In this document: positions 13,707 to 16,710 of the stretch, piece after piece | How positions within the stretch are numbered: position 1 is the stretch's first letter | Layout of the letters: every line of letters starts with the position of its first letter | NCBI GenBank assembly: GCA_030671565.1 | Contig: DAOVIC010000014.1 | Span: 1 to 16,710, forward strand | Origin: Anaerohalosphaeraceae bacterium | GTDB lineage: Bacteria; Planctomycetota; Phycisphaerae; Sedimentisphaerales; Anaerohalosphaeraceae | Reading direction: 5' to 3' | DNA length: 16,710 nucleotides | Notes under the pieces: model-generated | What the model saw: the letters and a program-made list of their open reading frames with translations, nothing else | What the model was told of the DNA's origin: nothing | Databases searched by the model: none | Translations under genes and position numbers: made by a program

Positions 13707-14288
13707 ATGAATGGTTTGGCGAAATATTTGTTTCTGCTTCTAATCTTCGTTGCAGTGTGTCTTACCGGGAAAATTGCCTTTGCAGCTGATCCTGGTCCTG
13801 ACTCAGCTACCTGTGCTATATCGGTTACCGTTGGTTCGGCCATCGAATGGGAAGGAGCGAACTTTGCCGCTATCGACCTTGATGCTCAAGAAGCAGCGAT
13901 TACTGCCAAGAGTCATACCCCGGAAGGTAGTGCGGCTTATACATTATGGACGAACTGTAATTTGGAACTTAGCGGCGATAATACAGCAACGGCCCAGTTG
14001 ACGGACGCAACTGATACGCTTATTACGAAATACAAAATATCGACCGACGCTGACGGCACCGCTGCGACGGGTGCAGCGGCGGCAGCAGTGACGGCTAGTA
14101 GTTCGGATGTTTATACGGTTCACGGCAGCTTTCTGAGCACGGCTTTAGCTATAACGCATTTCAATTCAGATGGTTCGGTCGAGGTTACACTTGAGGTCGA
14201 GGCATCGAATGAAGCAGACTCGGTAGCAGACTCGGGTAGTTATACCGCGACACAGACGATCACGGCTACATGGACGAGCGATAACTAA
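13707..14288 (+). CDS. Exported beta-rich subunit-like protein
   Basis: This 193-residue protein has a classic signal peptide (about 1-27, cleavage probably after IAFA). The mature part begins ADPGPDSATCAISVTVG and is rich in Ala, Thr, Ser and Asp, with alternating beta-type stretches and a final YTATQTITATWTSDN strand. It is low in Lys and Arg and acidic overall. Similarity to the minus-strand product (12820-13365) covers both ends. Its place directly before an Ig-like protein and a secretin, all in the same direction, suggests it is cargo or a surface subunit. An in-frame stop at 13686 rules out a longer start. The only nearby binding-site-like sequence is GGG at 13695-13697. Spore-coat-U or WxL-like beta-sandwich membership is possible but not established. 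Confidence 0.8.
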   Translation: MNGLAKYLFLLLIFVAVCLTGKIAFAADPGPDSATCAISVTVGSAIEWEGANFAAIDLDAQEAAITAKSHTPEGSAAYTLWTNCNLELSGDNTATAQLTDATDTLITKYKISTDADGTAATGAAAAAVTASSSDVYTVHGSFLSTALAITHFNSDGSVEVTLEVEASNEADSVADSGSYTATQTITATWTSDN

Positions 14289-14345
14289 ATAAAATTTATC
14301 AGGTTGAGGGTTATTTAGAAGTATTACAATTAGGAAGTGAAAACC

Positions 14346-15656
14346 ATGAAAAGGAATTCAGGCATAAACAGTATATCCGGAGCAGGGTTGGCAGCCTTGT
14401 TCTTTTTTCTTTTGAGCGGAGTTGGGTTTGCCGGATTAGCTGTTAGTCCTCTTCAGCAGAATGTGGAAGTAAAACCGGGGCGGAAAGCGAAATTTTCCAT
14501 TATTCTTACAAATAACGACAGAGGTCCGCAGACTGTTCCCTGTCCTGTGATTCTTGATGTGCTTGATTTTTCTGTTTCTGATCTTGGTCAGCTTTCATTT
14601 GGCGAAGAGAACAGTCATGATCGTTCGGCGGTTGACTGGATCAGCTTCGAGGAGACCGAGTTCGTTCTTGAACCTGGCGAATCGCGGGCGATGGTGGCGA
14701 CGGTAACAGCACCGAATAATGCGGATGGCGATTACTGGGCCGCGGTGATGGTGAAGCTGGGCAAATCCAAGGTAGACGAAAAGGGCGTCCAGATTAAGCT
14801 TCAGACAGCATGCGGGATATTTATACATGTCGCCAGGCGTAACTATATCGAACGCGGAACGGTTATCGACGGCGCGGTCGATGTACCTGATTTTGGTTCT
14901 GTTGGCGATATTTCGATAGATACATCGCAGGACTCTGTCGAGGAGGATTCCCTACCGCAGGTTTTGAAGGTAAATGCCGAATTGAAAAATGACGGTTTGG
15001 TCGGTTTTCTTGCCAGGGGCAAGGCGTATCTTTATTCGGATGGTTGGCGCCGGATAGCAACGATCCCGCTTCATTCGAGCCGCAGACGTGTATTGCCTGA
15101 TGACAGCCGCTGGTTTACCGGTATTATGGACCAGCCTTTGCCGGCCGGCGATTATAAGCTGCGTATATTCTTTGCGTCCGATTCGAAGTACAGGCGTACA
15201 ATGACTCGTGATATGGAGTTTTCGATAAGCGGTGAAGACGCGGTTGCCTGGATGGCAAATTATGTGAACAGCGACAGCTCGGATGTACTTGGTGTCGAAC
15301 CTGGAAACATCGCGTTGCAGTTGAATCCCGGTCGTTTTACGGCAGCCAGGTTTCAGCTTGCCAACCAGACGTTAGGGACGATCCTTACGAACTGTACGAT
15401 CAAAGGTGAAGGTGTTTCAGCGGATTGGATTGAGATAAAGACGGGCGATTTTACTCTTGCGCCTAACGGCCGTCGTTCTACGGCATGCGTGGTGAAGATC
15501 CCTGCCGACGCCGAGGCCGGCGAATATAACTGGACGATACATATCGAGACAGAGCGTCCCTCGCTCAGCAGCCAGGGGCAGGATAATATCGAACGCTATG
15601 AAATTCCCGTTAGTGTTGTGGTTGATGATACTTCTCATCTTGTCGCAAGTAATTGA
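14346..15656 (+). CDS. Exported three-domain Ig-like protein, possible chaperone or scaffold
   Basis: The product is 436 residues. ATG 14346 was chosen over GTG 14337 because AGGAAG sits 8 nt before the ATG but abuts the GTG. The signal peptide (about 1-29) ends in SGVGFA. Domain 1 (about 30-150) has LAVSPLQQNVEVKPGRKA, then VDWISFEE (95-102), PGESRAMVATV and DGDYWAAVMV, a beta-sandwich layout reminiscent of PapD-type chaperone N-domains and bacterial Ig-like NEW3-type domains. A middle beta domain (about 205-295) follows. Domain 3 (about 310-425) repeats the first pattern: IALQLNPGRFTAARFQL, ADWIEIKTG (358-366), APNGRRSTACVV and AGEYNWTIHI. It lies 57 bp after the subunit gene and 11 bp before the secretin gene, so co-transcription is likely. 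Binding to the exported subunits is inferred from context only. Confidence 0.82.
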   Translation: MKRNSGINSISGAGLAALFFFLLSGVGFAGLAVSPLQQNVEVKPGRKAKFSIILTNNDRGPQTVPCPVILDVLDFSVSDLGQLSFGEENSHDRSAVDWISFEETEFVLEPGESRAMVATVTAPNNADGDYWAAVMVKLGKSKVDEKGVQIKLQTACGIFIHVARRNYIERGTVIDGAVDVPDFGSVGDISIDTSQDSVEEDSLPQVLKVNAELKNDGLVGFLARGKAYLYSDGWRRIATIPLHSSRRRVLPDDSRWFTGIMDQPLPAGDYKLRIFFASDSKYRRTMTRDMEFSISGEDAVAWMANYVNSDSSDVLGVEPGNIALQLNPGRFTAARFQLANQTLGTILTNCTIKGEGVSADWIEIKTGDFTLAPNGRRSTACVVKIPADAEAGEYNWTIHIETERPSLSSQGQDNIERYEIPVSVVVDDTSHLVASN

Positions 15657-15659
15657 GGG
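15655..15659 (+). promoter_or_regulatory. Ribosome binding site overlapping the upstream stop codon
   Basis: GAGGG (15655-15659) overlaps the TGA that ends the Ig-like protein gene and lies 8 nt before ATG 15668. It fixes the secretin start and supports coupled translation. Confidence 0.65.
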
Positions 15660-15667
15660 CAGCGGTA

Positions 15668-16710
15668 ATGAAGTTAAGTGCGAAACAAAAAATATATTTG
15701 ATGGCGGGCTTGTTTGCAGTCCTGCTTTTCGGGCATATTGCTCTCGGCGGTGAAACATTAGAGGCTGACGAGGCAATACGTGTGCACAACGTTTGGGTTG
15801 ATGTTCCGTTGGGACAGGTTTTTCGTGACATATCGATCGAGACGGGTGTTATCATCGCCACTTGTCCGCATATGCCGGATCCGCTTGTTTCACTTGATGC
15901 CGGTTTGGGGAAGGCTTTGGATGTTTGCCTCGGAGAACTCGTTGCCGGTCAGGGGCTTTTTGTTAATGAACGCAGCAAGCGTTTTCATTTAATCAGCTGC
16001 GGCGATCCTTCCTGTCCGAGTGCTTTGGAGACCGCCAGTTCGAAACGTATCTACCTGAACTATATAACTGCCAGGCATCTTCAGACTTCTATTCCAAAAT
16101 CGATGCAGCAATATGTTACAAGCGGTGAGAGAACGAATGAAGTTTTTGTGTATGCGTTGCCTGATATTTCATCGCATATCATGGATATCGTTTGCAAGCT
16201 TGATATACCTCGCGTGCAGGTTGTGCTTGAGGTTCTTGTTGTCGATATTTGGGAAGATACGAGCGATAAGCTTGGTTTGGACTGGGATTATTCGGGCCCG
16301 CATACAGCGTTTAGTATACTCGACGGCAGTGCGTCCTTTACGGGTACCGGTAGTTACGCAAGTGTTGCAGCCAGCGATCTGATACAATTGAGTATGACTC
16401 TTCGGGCGTTGGTTGCGGAGAAACGAGCGAGTATACGCTCACGTCCCAGGGTGGCTACTCTTAACGGTGAAAAAGCTTCTATCGATATATCTCTTGACGA
16501 GTATTTTTCGATAGCTACAGATATGTACGGAACCTCGTTGCGAACGGAACTTGAGGTGATAACGTCGGGCGTTCTGTTGGAAATTACGCCTCATGTCGGC
16601 GATGACGGTAATATTACAGTCGACGTTGTCACCGAAGTGAGCGACGTTGCATCGCGGAGAAATACGTCTCTTGGGCAATCTACCGGTGGAGACCTTCCGG
16701 TGATCAGGCG
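15668..16710 (+). CDS. Secretin-family outer-membrane protein, truncated by window end
   Basis: The reading frame is open for 347 codons to the window edge. The signal peptide is about 1-27 (LMAGLFAVLLFGHIALG). Residues about 36-110 look like an STN/N0 domain (VDVPLGQVFRDISIETGV). Residues about 126-183 form one N1/N3-type ring domain (KRIYLNYITARHLQ, ending VCKLDIPRVQVV). The secretin domain starts near 184 with LEVLVVDIWEDTSDKLGLDW, then ASIRSRPRVATLNGE, EYFSIATD (278-285), LEITPHVGDDG (304-314) and LPVIRR at the edge. This order is that of GspD/PilQ/PulD-type channels of type II secretion or type IV pili, with fewer N-domains than a full GspD. It is the third gene of a tight cluster. The remaining beta-barrel end lies outside the window. 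The specific secretion type cannot be assigned. Confidence 0.9.
   Translation, partial: MKLSAKQKIYLMAGLFAVLLFGHIALGGETLEADEAIRVHNVWVDVPLGQVFRDISIETGVIIATCPHMPDPLVSLDAGLGKALDVCLGELVAGQGLFVNERSKRFHLISCGDPSCPSALETASSKRIYLNYITARHLQTSIPKSMQQYVTSGERTNEVFVYALPDISSHIMDIVCKLDIPRVQVVLEVLVVDIWEDTSDKLGLDWDYSGPHTAFSILDGSASFTGTGSYASVAASDLIQLSMTLRALVAEKRASIRSRPRVATLNGEKASIDISLDEYFSIATDMYGTSLRTELEVITSGVLLEITPHVGDDGNITVDVVTEVSDVASRRNTSLGQSTGGDLPVIR

Overview
The window looks like chromosomal DNA of a Gram-negative planctomycete, most likely class Phycisphaerae (Sedimentisphaerales-like). This is inferred from gene content: an excisionase-type HTH fused to a receiver domain, an rny-ymdB pair, secretin-family proteins, beta-repeat surface proteins and large coiled-coil proteins. 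It is not based on a marker gene. No rRNA, tRNA, CRISPR array, transposase or phage gene was recognised.

Left part (1-4860). A small four-helix membrane protein (312-731, +) is followed by a pair of 15-bp direct repeats. Next comes a minus-strand HTH plus receiver regulator (803-1381) whose receiver lacks the usual phosphorylation residues. An intergenic stretch of about 860 bp without a convincing gene precedes ribonuclease Y (rny, 2240-3829). The YmdB-type metallophosphoesterase (3910-4758, TTG start) follows and ends at overlapping inverted repeats that probably terminate transcription.

Middle (4860-12842). Three large plus-strand genes follow, each with its own leader. The first is a single-pass membrane coiled coil (5010-6068) with asparagine at core position a in 10 of 15 consecutive heptads. 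The second is an exported 891-residue protein (6233-8908) with eight beta-type repeats of about 75 residues followed by a secretin-like C-terminal domain. The third is a 1244-residue cytoplasmic coiled coil (9108-12842), proline-free after residue 8 and largely built from 11-residue (hendecad) repeats.

Right part (12820-16710). A minus-strand exported protein (12820-13365) overlaps the coiled-coil gene tail to tail and seems to be transcribed leaderless. Across a 341-bp divergent intergenic region begins a plus-strand cluster: an exported paralogue of that protein (13707-14288), a three-domain Ig-like exported protein (14346-15656), and a secretin with signal peptide, N0-like and N1-type domains (15668 to the window edge, truncated).

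Interpretation: paralogous small exported beta proteins, a chaperone-like or scaffold Ig protein and a secretin, next to a second secretin-domain protein and two rod-forming coiled coils, are compatible with an uncharacterised envelope export or appendage-assembly locus. The individual domain assignments rest on sequence. The joint system is a hypothesis.
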